Assembly: GCA_030549335.1 (NCBI GenBank)
Contig: CM060198.1
Location: forward strand, 52,574,995-52,638,994
Source of the DNA: Pontederia crassipes
Taxonomy: Eukaryota; Streptophyta; Magnoliopsida; Commelinales; Pontederiaceae
Reading direction: 5' to 3'
Length of the DNA: 64,000 bases
The notes under the pieces are model-generated. The model had not been told where the DNA came from and did not search any database. It worked only from the letters and a program-made list of their open reading frames with translations. This document shows positions 12,410 through 24,480 of this stretch, piece after piece. The stretch's first letter is position 1; the number at the start of each line of letters is the position of its first letter. Made by a program: the position numbers and the translations under genes.

Positions 12410-13485
12410 TCTACTTTTTTTTTAATGATATGAAGCTTAGGAACCAAAAGAAAGGGCCCACATTCCATATGGGATCTCCCAGTTGGAGAGGTGTCAATTT
12501 TCAGGGAATGTGCATATGCCATGTAGCTATCACCATTTAATCCCGCCCTCTGTTCCGTATTCCTTAATCTCACTGTAGTCTGTACCATGCATCAAAATCT
12601 AGTCTTCTTTGTGTGATTACTTTCTCTCTCTCTCTCTTCTTTTTTTTTTTGCAACTTTATGTAATGTGAGGGGGCTCTTTTCCCCGTTTAAGCTGCGAAC
12701 TCGCTCCTCGAGTTTCGAGCATGCAGAACGAGCAGCGATTTGCCTCAAAGTTCTTTTGTCTGATTAGTTTAAAACCTTTTGGCCTCTGGAGAGATATCTC
12801 AGTGCAGCCGCTGGATTGAATAATAGGTTGCATTGCATGGGATTGTATTCAAGTTTGCAGATGTAAACAAATCTCAGGTCTGTAGTTGCACTGAGTTTGC
12901 ATGGGATTCAGTTTACTGTTCGGTCTTGCTACAGATCGACACTCGCAAATAGTGCAGCATCTGGATTCAGATGACTGCCCCCTTATCCTTTACACCGTAG
13001 AAGCCTCGCAGATGCAGGAAAGGAGTCTTTAGAAAGAGAACTGACAAGTGGAAATAGAAGGCACATTTACTCAGAAGCTAATGGATTGGAAGCAATTGCT
13101 CAGATTTGTTGGCCTCGATCGCAATTCCCAGTTCAATTTGTATGTAAGCGCGAGTTCAAGCTCCAGAATTATTATTGTCAACAAAGAAATAATTTTTTTA
13201 CTTCTGTGTTCTCGGTGGGAGCAGTAAACAACTCCAACCATGGTTTTTAACATGAACAGTTTTGAGTTAGTGGAGTTCTGTAAGTGGAATTGATCTTTTT
13301 TTGTCTGTTTTTTTTTGTCCAAAAAGGAAAAATTAAGTTTAAAGTTCAGTGAAATTGCAAAGGCAACAAAACCTTGTGCGTTATATTTGAAAAATAAATG
13401 GAAAATGTAATGTACTTTCCCTGTTCCAACCTTATTTCAGGTTAAATTAGAAAATATCAGGGTTCCCAGCTCGGAGAAAGGATCA
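12410..13485. other. Spacer between the two CLE copies; upstream region of copy 1
   Basis: Contains a CT-rich run near 12,622-12,640 and ordinary mixed sequence. It presumably holds the promoter of the first CLE gene (minus strand). No convincing TATA box or gene was found. Confidence 0.45.
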
Positions 13486-14342
13486 CACCCTCTGAAATTG
13501 CTTTAGACCAAGTCTTTACACCTCGGTCAGTTCAAAAAATTGCACAAGAAAAGAAGCAATAAAGAGAGTAACAAAAGGAAAAGCAAGTTACATAACTCAC
13601 TTTAACCCTCTCTCTCTCCTTTTCCTTTTATCGCTTTGAGTTATTCCATTGTTTTTACAAGCTGTGCTGATTACAACTACACATGTACACCTCATGCAAA
13701 TGTTTTTAAGCAAACTTTTGAATGCACCCTTGGACTGGTCATACACACATACACACAATCCAGATACTCAAAACGGTGCCCTCAAAGTGAGCAACGCAGA
13801 GATGAAACCAAAAGGGAGAAAAGAAAAGTGAGATTAAAAACAAATCTAAAGGCTCTTTAACCTGGTGCGATTGCTTTACTAAGAGGACACCAATCAGACC
13901 AAAAAAAAAAACAACCAAGAGAAAGAGGAGAACAATAATGGTTGCATGCATGCCCTGCTGATTGATACAATGTATACATTGTTACTGCAATGTCATCATG
14001 TGAGTGCAGCTGGCTACTAGACCAAATAACAGCTCCTTGGCTTATCTGTCTTCTTTCTGTGTGTATTACTCTGCTATCAATACTTTGGCAGTGTATTATA
14101 TCAAATTGCTCCCATCTTTGGCAAGAATCTTCTGAGTTCTGATATGTGTTGTTCTGCTGTGAGGCACCACCAGCTACTCTGAAAGCAGTGACACTTTGAC
14201 AAAAGCGAGGGACATTACTGCTGCTAATGTCCTAGTTAACATTCAAGATAGGACACACTACATCTCTCTATGTACTTAATCCACATTGCGAACAGGGTGA
14301 GCTTCCAAATGTCCATCCGTCCCCCACCCACACCGCCGCCAC

Positions 14343-15231
14343 TTACAATCTGGTCGGCGGCCGTCTGGACTTCCCTGACCTCCTGTAAAAAGTGCATGCA
14401 TGAGTTGGTGACGGTGCAAGTTAATCGTCAATCAACTTGCTTGTGTAGTTTGTGCAGTTTCAGGTGAATATTTCACATCTGTCTAGCAACTATGCATCCA
14501 TCGCCATTGCAATCTCGTATGCTGACCCAACATGTTCCTTCAGTGGGAGCCACACAAAAGATCTCTGTGGCACAGGATATAGTTGGTTGCAGAAACAACA
14601 TATGTACGTGGAAGCCTTGTATGGATTTGAGCATGAAGAGATGGGCCATATGCTTACTGTTCATTTCTGAACTTTTATGTCTATCAGAATGAGAATATGC
14701 TGAAGCTTATCACTGCAGTTTTGCATTTGAATCCCTATATGTAGGATGCACAATGATAATAACTACATGCTGAAGAAATCTAAGCAAGTTATCACTTCAT
14801 TATATAGCTATTTGCTAAGCTGAAGTTGTAATATGACGTATAGGAGATTCATTCTGAAAACAAACATGAACGAATTGGTTACTAACAGCACTATCAGAAT
14901 TCGACCTGGATAGTGAAAAGAACAACTACTGAATGTAACAAAATCTCACTCCTCAATCGGACTATTTCGATGCCTGAACATCATTGTACATACGAAAATT
15001 TAAGCCGTAGAAACAGTAAAAACATGTATACTTGAAAGCAAAACATGGAGGTAACGTTGTACCTGTTGTGGATGGGATCAGGCCCATTGGGTACTCTTAT
15101 TTTGCTGCTGAAGAAATGATGCCAATCCAGTTTCTGGGCCTGCTTCTTGGTGAGCTCAATCTTGAAGCAGCATGAGCAGCAGTGCTGCACAGCATGCATG
15201 CCAGGCAAATACCAACCAGAGCTGCCCCCAT
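14343..15231 (-). pseudogene. Second CLE25-like copy, probably decayed
   Basis: Exon 1 is 15231-15063, the intron 15062-14383 (680 bp; GTACAAC...TTTTTACAG) and exon 2 14382-14343, coding RSGKSRRPPTRL and TAA in the same register as copy 1. The ATG at 15231 opens a good signal peptide (MGAALVGICLACMLC...) that aligns with copy 1. However, that frame stops within the CLE box, while the CLE domain (KIRVPNGPDPIHNR) lies in another frame. One net base is missing from exon 1 relative to the correct phase. The only Met in the CLE frame (15199, MHAVQHCC...) gives no clear signal peptide. The first residue of the dodecapeptide is Ile instead of Arg (AGA to ATA). A sequencing error or an unusual start could still rescue it, but decay is the simpler reading. 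Confidence 0.7.
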
Positions 15232-15319
15232 CAACCTACCTTGCAGCCACGAACAGTGATTCTTCCTTCTGCTTCTCTTTTTCTTTTGAATCGTTGCCTT
15301 TTATCTTTGGAGATTCCAA

Positions 15320-15950
15320 GAAAAGGGCGAGAGGAGAGGTATCAAATTCAGGAATGTTTCTCCTTGTTGAATTTGTGTTGTTTTCTTTGTCAAGTTAAAT
15401 ATCAATTGAAAAAAAAATGTAAATCATTACTAAGTGCACCCAATCTCACTAATGATTCTTTTGATAGGTTCCAATACTTCCATGTTTGGTTGAATAAATG
15501 TGAAGAAATAACGAGTAGAAAAAATTAATTATGAATCTCGTAATTATTCGAACATAATTATTTATCATTATATTTATTTCTTGTACCCATCTGGATAGAA
15601 AAACTTAATACTACACAAGTACAAATGAAGCTATGAATTCAAAACCGTTCATTAACATATTATGAATCATAATTTTTCATGTCAACTTACATGCATTCAG
15701 ACCAAACGAGTTCAACATTTTGAATTGTCCAAACAAGGAATTTACGTTATTGAAATTGTTGGATCACAAGACAATCAATCAATTTAATTTCAAATTGACT
15801 TAATACAAAGACAAGAAAAAACTTAAAATCTAATATTATTATCATAGTTCATTCCAATGCTTTGACCATACCCCCAGCTTTTCGACTATGAGACCTCAGG
15901 AAGAAAAAAAGAAGAAGAAGAAGAAGAAGAAATATAAAACCAAATAGGAA
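15320..15950. other. Spacer with an (AAG)n run
   Basis: AT-rich sequence upstream of the second CLE copy. A short GAA/AAG microsatellite lies at about 15,908-15,931. No gene seen. Confidence 0.5.
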
Positions 15951-17285
15951 AAGATAAAACAAAACAGGGATGGATTTTTGTTTCTCCAACCATTACATGA
16001 ACTCTGATATCTTCTTTATAAATATGAATCCAAAACCAAGGGAGCAACGTTCCAAAAATCCCTTCACGTGTGTCCTAGCTTTGCCCCTATTTTTTTGCAT
16101 CCCTCTCATTTCTTCTCATGCTTGATGGTTGCCGACCCTCAAGTGAACAACCGACGAACGTGCACGCCGGCAACCAGCCATCGGGACAGAGAGGAACGGC
16201 CAAAGAAAGAGAAAGAGAAAGAAGAACAATAGAGTGATAGTTTCTCGGATATCAACTTGCAAGTTATGGAACTAGAGTAAATTTATCGTAAAATCTTAAT
16301 ATTAAGCTTGAATCATGTTGCTCATACTTCAGATTACTCCATATACGTAGACCATTGTTGTATGATGAAGCACAATGCCAGCAATCGTCGAAAAAATGAT
16401 CGAAAACCTCATTCTGTTTTTATGCAGGTTTTCGCATAACGAAATTCAGTCCGAGTAGGTCCATGCCCGGACTGAGTTCACCTAAACTCGGCCCGGACTG
16501 TTCCCATGACGAGGTCGCATCGGCCATGACTTTTGCCCGATGAGATGACTGAAGTTGGCCCGGGTTTAGGCACAATTTTTCCAACAACTTTCTTGATGAA
16601 CTCAGCCCGGGATATGCTGATACTCGGCTTGGGTTATGATAGTATGATGTCAATCTTTACAATCTTTTGACCTCTGAATCATGTGTTTACTCTTGATCTA
16701 AATTATAAGGATGATTATGCTATTTATGCCTCTTATTTACTCTTTTTAAAAGTTGCAAGGTGAAAGACAAAAAAAATGTTAAATATAGAGCTCTTATGAT
16801 GATGGACTGGCAACGGTCAGGTACTCAGTTATGAGCTGACTTTTTCAATTATGATGATGATGGTGGATTGAGACAGTCCTTTTCGTGGGTTGAAATATAC
16901 CCCATGTCAAATCAAAGATGAATAATAAGATGATGAAGGAGATGAAAGCATATGAACAATAAAACTTCCTTTATGATAATTCACTTTTGCCACCTTTAGG
17001 ATGATTTTCTAATTATCTTATTGATCTTATATTCATATGCTATATTTCATGATTACCTTTACTCATGTTATGATCATGCCTACTTTCTTCCTATATGATA
17101 ATGATGTCTTATTCATGTCTAGTATTATGATCATATGATTGTCTATACTTTACTTTCATACTAAGTTGTAAAACTCATAGAGAACTTTCTCTCCTGCATT
17201 TTCATATATATAGAACCATATCAGAATGTTGAAGGTGGCCAAAGGTGAGCAATCGAGCTCGTAGCGGCTAGGTGTCATGACCATG
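15950..17285 (+). mobile_element. Probable Ty3/gypsy LTR remnant (plus orientation)
   Basis: Layout resembles chromovirus LTRs: a GAGAAAGAGAAAG purine leader, a GC-richer block of repeated CCCGGACTGAG/CTCGGCCCGG words (16,440-16,640), an AT-rich stretch with ATGATGATG words, a TACTAAGTTGTAAAACTCAT motif near 17,160, and the end block AATCGAGCTCGTAGCGG. No coding domain is present. The boundaries are uncertain. Old fossil. Confidence 0.4.
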
Positions 17286-17389
17286 ATTTAAACCCTGATT
17301 TAAATTTTGATTTAAACAGCAATTTCAACCAGAGTTCACGACTCATTGCGGATGATAAAAAAAATTATGAAGGAATGTGAAAATGTGAT

Positions 17390-18420
17390 GTAATTTTTTT
17401 TATAACGTAAGAATAAAAATATCACTAAACAAATTGTACAACTTATGATCATTCATAGAAAATCAATCATCCTTAAGTTTTACATTTCATAAAATGATTT
17501 TACCTTCTTACAAAATACAAAATAACGCATATGCATTACACATGACCAAACCTCTCAACATCTTAATAGAAGGACACGAGAGACACGCTTCTTCTTAATG
17601 TTTTACCACCAAGGTTGTTATAGAACCTGTCTAAGACTATCATCTTCCACGATTATCGAACAACTATATTAATTTGAAAACATTGAAAACAACAGAGTGA
17701 GCTAAAATAGCTCAGTAAGTTGACAACTCATAGCCTGTATATTATCAACTAAAATAGCTCGGTAAGTTGGTTCCACTTCCTCCTTTAATTTCCTACTAGT
17801 CCACCAATCCTATGTTTAGTTTGGTGTTTTTTATTTCTAAGTTTCCCAAAAGCCAATTCATTTGAAGACAACTATTTTTTTATGCATAGTGACAAACTAT
17901 GATAATTAAACATTATTTTTTATGTGTAATCTAATTTTTTTTACCATTTATGGTTTCTATTTGTTAACTACCAAAACATAAAATCTATGTATAAAGCTCT
18001 ATGATCCAACCATTTCTCTTTTGTAATGGTAACAAAAACAAAAATATGAAAGTTGTGAAATGACATGAAAATTCTAAATTGTCACAAGTTATCACTCCCC
18101 CTATGTTACTAATCCCCCTATTCTTTCATTCCTTTTGCACTCATTTTCATAATACTTTTCTTTAATCACGTTTTCTCCATTTTTTCATTCCCACAAGGTT
18201 TTTATATTTTTGCACTACCTATTACCCTTTGTCTCATAAAAAAGACATGATAATAGAACTAAGCATAAACAAAAGGTATCAAAGCACATCATCATTGCTC
18301 TCTTTTTTTCTATTCATGCATAGCTTGAAAAGATAAGTAAATTTGAGTTCATGTCATTTAAGAATGATATAAAAGGAAACATCAAAATACAACTTCAAAA
18401 TAAATGACTAGAAATTCCTA
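17390..18420 (-). mobile_element. Probable Ty3/gypsy LTR remnant (minus orientation)
   Basis: Holds AGCTCAGTAAGTTGACAAC at 17,709, followed by TCATA. The 24-base segment differs by one base from one inside the well-defined gypsy LTR at 51,765-51,788. The surrounding sequence is AT-rich with no coding region. The extent is approximate. Old fossil. Confidence 0.4.
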
Positions 18421-19020
18421 GGACTTGTGTAGAATAAACTATTGAATCTCGTCATGATGAAGATCATGTCCCCTCAAGGGTGCATCCTTGCATCTCCTCA
18501 TTATATGTATGAGGATGTGTTATCATTCATCTAGAATCTAGTACATTGCTCCCTAGAGACCCTATCATGTGACACTGATGGTGGTGGGCCTGGTGGCAGT
18601 GGTGCTCACGGCTTTACAATTGCAGCTACCGATAGAACAAGAGCACTCGTATCATGTACCGATGCACAGACCTCGATACCATTCATATGTTTTGCACCCT
18701 TTGAAGTTCTGACAATAGATTATCATATCATCACATTATCATCATCAGCATCTTCAATAGTTGTCTCCTCCGCCTCAACACTGTCCACATCTAACTCGGT
18801 AGTCATGTCTTCAGTATTATACCCACATATGTTGCTTATGTCAAAGACGTTTGCACTTCATTATGTTTTCTTTACATTTACCACATCATAGGGTCTCATT
18901 TACATGTGCTACTCATCCTCAAGAATCATCATAGCCACTCGAATGTGTGTGATCTAGTAGCCAAAGTAACGGGAAAGCCTTCTATTCAAGTCAATAGTTG
19001 TTTTCTTCATTATGTCTAGA
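18420..19020. other. Degenerate, formerly coding-like sequence
   Basis: Mixed-composition DNA whose minus strand reads in pieces as plausible acidic protein (for example ELDVDSVEAEETTIEDADD) between stops. It may be a decayed transposon or host gene. No family recognised. Confidence 0.25.
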
Positions 19021-19830
19021 GCCAAGGTTGTCAAAACCATACAGAACATCAATTATGAAAAGTTTTCATCTCAAGTCGGAGGAGATTACATATGGAGAAT
19101 CGTGTCGATCCAAATCGGGTTCGATTCGGTCAAATCGGATTTGATCTGGCCATGGGTTGTGTCATGTCGGAACAACACTAGGCTAGGCCATTTCCTGTTG
19201 GCACGGCCCGAGCTTAGGGCGCCCAGTTCCATTTTTTACCTTTTAGCAAGGTCGAGCTCGGGCCACAGGTTTTTTTTTCCTCTTTTTTGCCCTTATAATT
19301 TATAGGATTATAAATTAAAATTTATGGAATTATAGGGCCTATAATATTAATATTTCATATATACCAACTTGACTATTATTATATTAATAATTATACATAT
19401 AAGTATGATATTAAGTAAATAAGTTAAGTAATTAATAGTAAAAGTTTAGTTATTTGTAAAATGAATAATTGTATTATACTTGATATTTAATACATAGTAT
19501 TAAATTATTAATTTGTAAATTATTAATAAATATATTAAGTATTATGTATATAATTTATTAATATAGTTCATAATAGTATATAAGTATAATTATAATATTA
19601 ATATGTAATGTAAACACAAAGTTGATTTAACTATAGTGGTCCCCCCCCCCCCCCCCCCCACGCCCCAGATGATAATATATTTAACTAAAAAATAGAAATT
19701 GTACTATGTTAGGCCGGCCCATGCCGAGCCGTGCCAAGCACCCTATTGGGCCACCCAGTACGGTCTGGCCAGCAAAATTTCATGCCAGTCATGGGCCGGG
19801 CCAGGCAGCTCGTACAAAATTCCATCTCTA
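19021..19830. mobile_element. hAT-type MITE pieces, probably nested
   Basis: The left end CAAGGTTGTCAAAACC near 19,023 matches the terminus of the hAT MITEs bounded at 35,455 and 44,577. The right end, read in reverse complement, is TAGAGATGGAATTTTG, another common hAT-type terminus, with GGCCCGGCCC-rich words on both flanks (19,190-19,270 and 19,710-19,810) around an AT-rich centre. No matching target-site duplication was found, so boundaries and nesting are tentative. A 19-base C run lies at 19,641-19,659. Confidence 0.35.
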
Positions 19831-22414
19831 GATGGGATAGGATATGGATTATAATTTGAATAACAAAATGAAAATGACATGATTACACAAACCAAAATTA
19901 ATATTTACTCTCAAATCATGTTACTTATGGTTGATTAATACTTTCATTATGGTATTAAAATATACATGTAAATTATTTATGATTGATTAATATTTTATAT
20001 AGAATTACAAAAAATATCAAACAATAATTTAAATAATTATTTTTCAATCATAAGTACTAACTAAAAGATCCAAATGTATAAATGAACTAAAAAATAGTAA
20101 AGAAAAAGAAGAAGTAATAGAAAAGTAAAAAAAAGGAAACAATTCAAAAAAAGGAAAATAAAAAACATATGTCAAAAATATTCATTTTACATCTATGTGC
20201 ATCTTTTTTGAACTGATAATTTAGTAAAATCATCTTGTTTGTGTGGCTCAATGCCCTAACCACTTCTTTTATCAAATTTGATTGGTTATAAATGGTCTAA
20301 TTCTACTCCCAATTTGTAGGTCAGACCTAGACGTAACTAGTTGGACTAGTCGATTCAATCTGGCTAATAATTGGTGGAAAAGATAATAGCTAATGTGGAA
20401 GTGAGATGAATTGTGATGAGTTAAATTCAACACAACCCAACTACAATTTGATTGATGGTTCAGGTCAATTCAACCCGACTCAAAGACTTGATCTTTTTAA
20501 ATTCATATTTTTAATTTAATTGTAAGCTTATCTTTTGACTTAAAGTTTTTAAAAGAATCAAAATAAAATATTTAAATTGTTAAAATAATATTTAAATATT
20601 TATTTTTATGCTTACAATGAATATTAAATAGATTTCTATACATAATAAATATTTTAAGAAGAAAAAAAGGTTGGGTGCCCCAACCACCGATCTAATCTAA
20701 CCCAATTCGAGATTTAGTTCCAAGTCCACAACTTTTAATTGGGTTGGACGAGGAATGGAGACGAGTCGGCTAGATGGGCTACCTAACTCGTAAAACATCC
20801 TTAGTGACACAAGCTCAAGTCATCACTCGTAGGAACAATATCAGATGGCCAATAATATGAAATAAAATGATGTGAAATAACAATAGAAGAATGGAAACGT
20901 AACATGGGGCATAACCTAACATGAGTAATATGAATATGTTGACCAAAGAGAAGGGTGTTGATGGTCTAAGAAGAGACCTTAGATGTAATGTCAGCATAGA
21001 AAAATGAACAAATCTAGAGTAGACTCTCTAAAAAATTATAGAAGTGGATCCTACCAATAATACTACCACAATGAATATCTTATTTTGCAAAACAAGAGGA
21101 GAAGGTCTATGCAATTCTAGGAAGGAACATTTGACTATTGAAAGAAGGACAATATACATGATGCTTTTTGATGTGCACGAGAACAGGAGGATTCAGAAAT
21201 GATCTTGGGATCAACAATCATGCATCGAGCTAAACCTGGATAATGAGGGAGAATTACGGGCCTACTTCTTATGTGTATGTTAAAGTATAAATATGCCATA
21301 ATGTGCCTAATAAGATTAGAATGGTTTTAGACTTCTAAGAGACAAACTTTCAAATATGTGTGTGCACACCTAAGGACAAGCATATTGTAGAGGATTCAAC
21401 AATTAACAAGTGCGATATGATTCACTAATGTTATAATCTACTTGTAAATGATCATGAAGGTCATTTGAAGTCGAATGGGTATGAAATCAAATATCAAGCG
21501 AGTTTCGACTTAAAAGAGAGAAATATGAAGGAACCTAGAGAAAGGTAACCGAGAAGACCTATTATGCAAAGGAGTTCATTGAAAGTTTCAATAGTAAGAG
21601 AGAGATCATTGGTAAAGGCAAAGGATGGTTGGAGGTGTGTGGCCGCTCAAAGTTGGCTTAGGTGGAAGTCCTAGATGGAGAAGAGGAAATAAGAAAATAA
21701 GGATTGGCATATGTTTTATTCCCAAGCATGTAACCTTTCATTGGTTCGGGTGATTGATCGACCGATTATATTGATCGATGCACAAGTTAATTATTTTAAG
21801 TTTTCATCAATTGAACAATTATTACCAATCTACTAGGGTCGAAGGAGGGGTTGACCCTCCATTAACTTGGTCTCGCTCCCTTCTTGCACGCCTGGATGAT
21901 TTCAAATCTCAAGAACCCTTCAAGATCTCATTCTTATTGTGTGCTTGTGAGCATGTTTGGATTTGCGGAGACAATGGCTAGGAATGATGCCAAAAGAAGG
22001 ATCAATTACAGTGACTACAAGCTACAGTGTTATGAACCATGACCGCTTGCCTGGTTTGGTTGGTAGGGACGGCTCCTTCATTGTGGGTAAATGGGAAACC
22101 CGACTCTACGTACCCGAGGAAAGACTACAGTTGGTTCGAGTTCAAGAGTGGTTTCAAATATTCGACCAATTCAAGGTCAAGTTCTGCTTTTTACCTTTAA
22201 ATATTGTTCAAACTTGACTAGGTCACATTCTTGATGTTTAAGAATATAAATGCAGCGATTGCCACAGTAAATCTTCAAAATATTTTAAATATGATAACTT
22301 GATCATATGTGAAATAAATTGATTTTTGTTTTCGCTTTAATAGTAATTTCCTTTATTTTTCAAGTTTTTAAGCATTGCCCATTTTGAAATTTTACCGAGT
22401 CAAATATTCCATAT
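19831..22414. other. Spacer, possibly old retroelement sequence
   Basis: AT-rich sequence at 19,831-20,660, then mixed sequence. A plus-strand open frame at 21,957-22,217 (GLVGRDGSFIVGKWETRLYVP) is not recognised and has no supporting splice context. GATCGACCGAT words near 21,755 resemble those in LTR fragments elsewhere in the window. No gene can be supported. Confidence 0.35.
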
Positions 22415-22895
22415 CACTACAAGAAAATAGGACTTTTGTGATATAACGTATCGTCAAAAAAATATATAATTTTCATCACTGATAATTTTTTTGTGATAGA
22501 TTAATGATGAATCATTTGTGATGGTCAGCCTTCTGTCGCAAAATTATTTGTGACGAATCATTCTATCACAATATTAAAAACCACAAAATTTCAAATGAAA
22601 TAAAATTTAAAAAAATAAAATAATCAATCGCAATTGTAACAATTTTGTGATGGACTTTTGACGAAATACTTGTGATGGATATTTATTGTGATAAATATAT
22701 GACATATTTATCATAATAATTTGTGATAATATTATGACAAACTTCTATGAATTATTTTTTAAAATTTGTGATAGAATTATAACAAATCTTTATAACAATT
22801 CAATGTATATTATGTGACGATATTGTGATAAGTTTGTGATGAAAAATAACATAATTGTGATATTAATGCTATGACGAAATATAATTTATTTGTGC
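22415..22895 (+). mobile_element. CACTA (En/Spm-type) element end, truncated
   Basis: Begins with CACTACAAGAAAA, the classic plant CACTA terminus. It is followed by about 450 bp of subterminal repeats on the theme TTTGTGATG(G/A) and TGTGACGAA in both orientations. No reverse-complement terminus (TTTTCTTGTAGTG) occurs downstream, so only one end remains. No TNP gene is seen. Confidence 0.7.
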
Positions 22896-23551
22896 ATTCA
22901 TTTTTTAAAGCTTGTATCATTTTTGTAATAATAATTTTGATTAAATATCAATACACATAATAAATCATGCATACATTAAATATTTTCACATATCGTCATT
23001 TGACAATTTTTCTAAAACATATATACTAATGATCATCTTGCTCAAATATATACAGTTCAAAGCATTAATTATACTTCAAAATATGCAAAAAATATATTCA
23101 CTACAAAAGTTTTTGCTATTCAAAGATTAATATGAACATTATTAACTAACTCATTTGGAAGAATTAGTTGAATTATCTTGAATTGTGATGTTAATACGTT
23201 ACAACAATATAGTTAATTTGAAAATGCCAAATTTTAGAATTTAATTTTAAAATTTTAAATATCAAAACCTTTTTATCTTTTAAATTTTTTAGAATTTTTT
23301 TTTATTTTAAAAGCTCACACAAAACTTATCCACTGATTTTATTTCCTTTGTAATTTCTACCTTTGTGATTACTTTCGAACATTATGCATGTGTTGAGTGT
23401 TTTTTTTGTTTGCCTATTTTTGTTGCAATTCCAAGTTCAGTTAATTGGCTCATTGAAGGGAAAAGAAATAGGTAAAAAAAGTTCTTTTATTATCATTCAT
23501 AAAGAATTAGTATCATAGTTTCTTATATTATTTTATATTTTAAATTTATAT
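22896..23551. other. AT-rich spacer
   Basis: No gene or element end recognised. Confidence 0.5.
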
Positions 23552-24045
23552 GGATTTAATGTTTGTCCTCCCAAGTTAACTATCCTGTCAAGTTGTGTCA
23601 TGTAGCAGATCGATGGCTCTAGAAGAGGCACGGCTCGCATGAGTAGTAGACAATCAATCAGTACGGAAGACATGATCACCCGGTTCGATTTCATTACGCT
23701 AGAGATCGAACCGAACTTCATTTCTATGCTAGGGCACGAATGCACGTTCCTTGCTCATGTCAACTGCGTTCGACGATCTCCCTCTCCGAACGATGGCCAT
23801 GACAACAAATGGTGATGACAGAAATCGTTACCATCACGACTTTCACGTCATCAAGATTTGACGAGGAAGCAAACAAAAATAGCACCGTCAATCAATCTTG
23901 TCGGCTACGGAGAGGAAGCAAACAAAACCAGCGTCGAGGAGAAAGGCATTCGAACAACGATGTCTGGGAGACTTCTTCACAAGGGTTCCTATAAGAGGAG
24001 AGGGCGATCACCGTTCGGCAGTTGCGCATTGCCAATCACAGTGGA

Positions 24046-24480
24046 TGTTGAAAATAAGTGGGGAAAATGAAATAAAAATCAAACTTCGAGGCATGACAAA
24101 TCGCTATATTTTTTTCCCAACAAAGTTTGCTATCGGGTTACGGTAGCAACACTCCCTGGATACAATGAAACCATAGCAATTTTGAAGAACTTACAATCTC
24201 TTACTCATTTATTACTCAATGAATTTGCAAAGCAAGGGAAGAAATGAATGATCTCAACTCAAGAGTGGACTAGTATTTATAAGTGATAAAAAGATACAAC
24301 TCTTCATGTAAGGACAAATCTTTATATATGAACACGTCTCATTCAAAAAATGCACCTTCACAAGCTTTAATCTTCTCATTCTAAATTGCATTGTTTCATT
24401 CAAACAATACATTCTTTCATTAAGCCCTTTGAGTAAGAACACATAGTTCATTTGAAATTTAAAATTTACAAATTTCATCA
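24046..24480 (-). repeat. Copia 3' LTR
   Basis: On the plus strand it reads TGTTGAAAATAAGTGGGGAA... to ...AAATTTCATCA and pairs with 28,823-29,273. A purine-rich stretch (GTGGAGGAT on the minus strand) lies just inside. Confidence 0.85.

Larger units (their letters stand above)
9880..15320. repeat. Tandem segmental duplication carrying two CLE genes
   Basis: Copy 1 (about 9,880-12,335) and copy 2 (about 13,490-15,317) are in direct orientation. Matching blocks appear in the same order: CAAAAGGAAAAGCAAGTTAC (9,965 and 13,575), CTTGGACTGG, CTCAAAGTGAG, a GATTGCTTTxCTAA block, the CLE exon 2 block, the CLE domain block, and a distal CTTTGGAGatt block. Copy 2 is shorter, mostly through intron and 3' deletions. 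Homology covers coding, intron and 3' flank, so this is a DNA-level duplication rather than a retrocopy. Confidence 0.8.

Noticed and set aside
19641-19659. A run of 19 C, considered as a boundary or assembly gap mark
   Set aside because: Simple homopolymers occur often in these elements; nothing else supports a boundary.
23110-23125. CACTACAAAAG as a second CACTA end
   Set aside because: It lacks the full terminus and has no subterminal repeats. The orientation does not pair with the 22,415 end.
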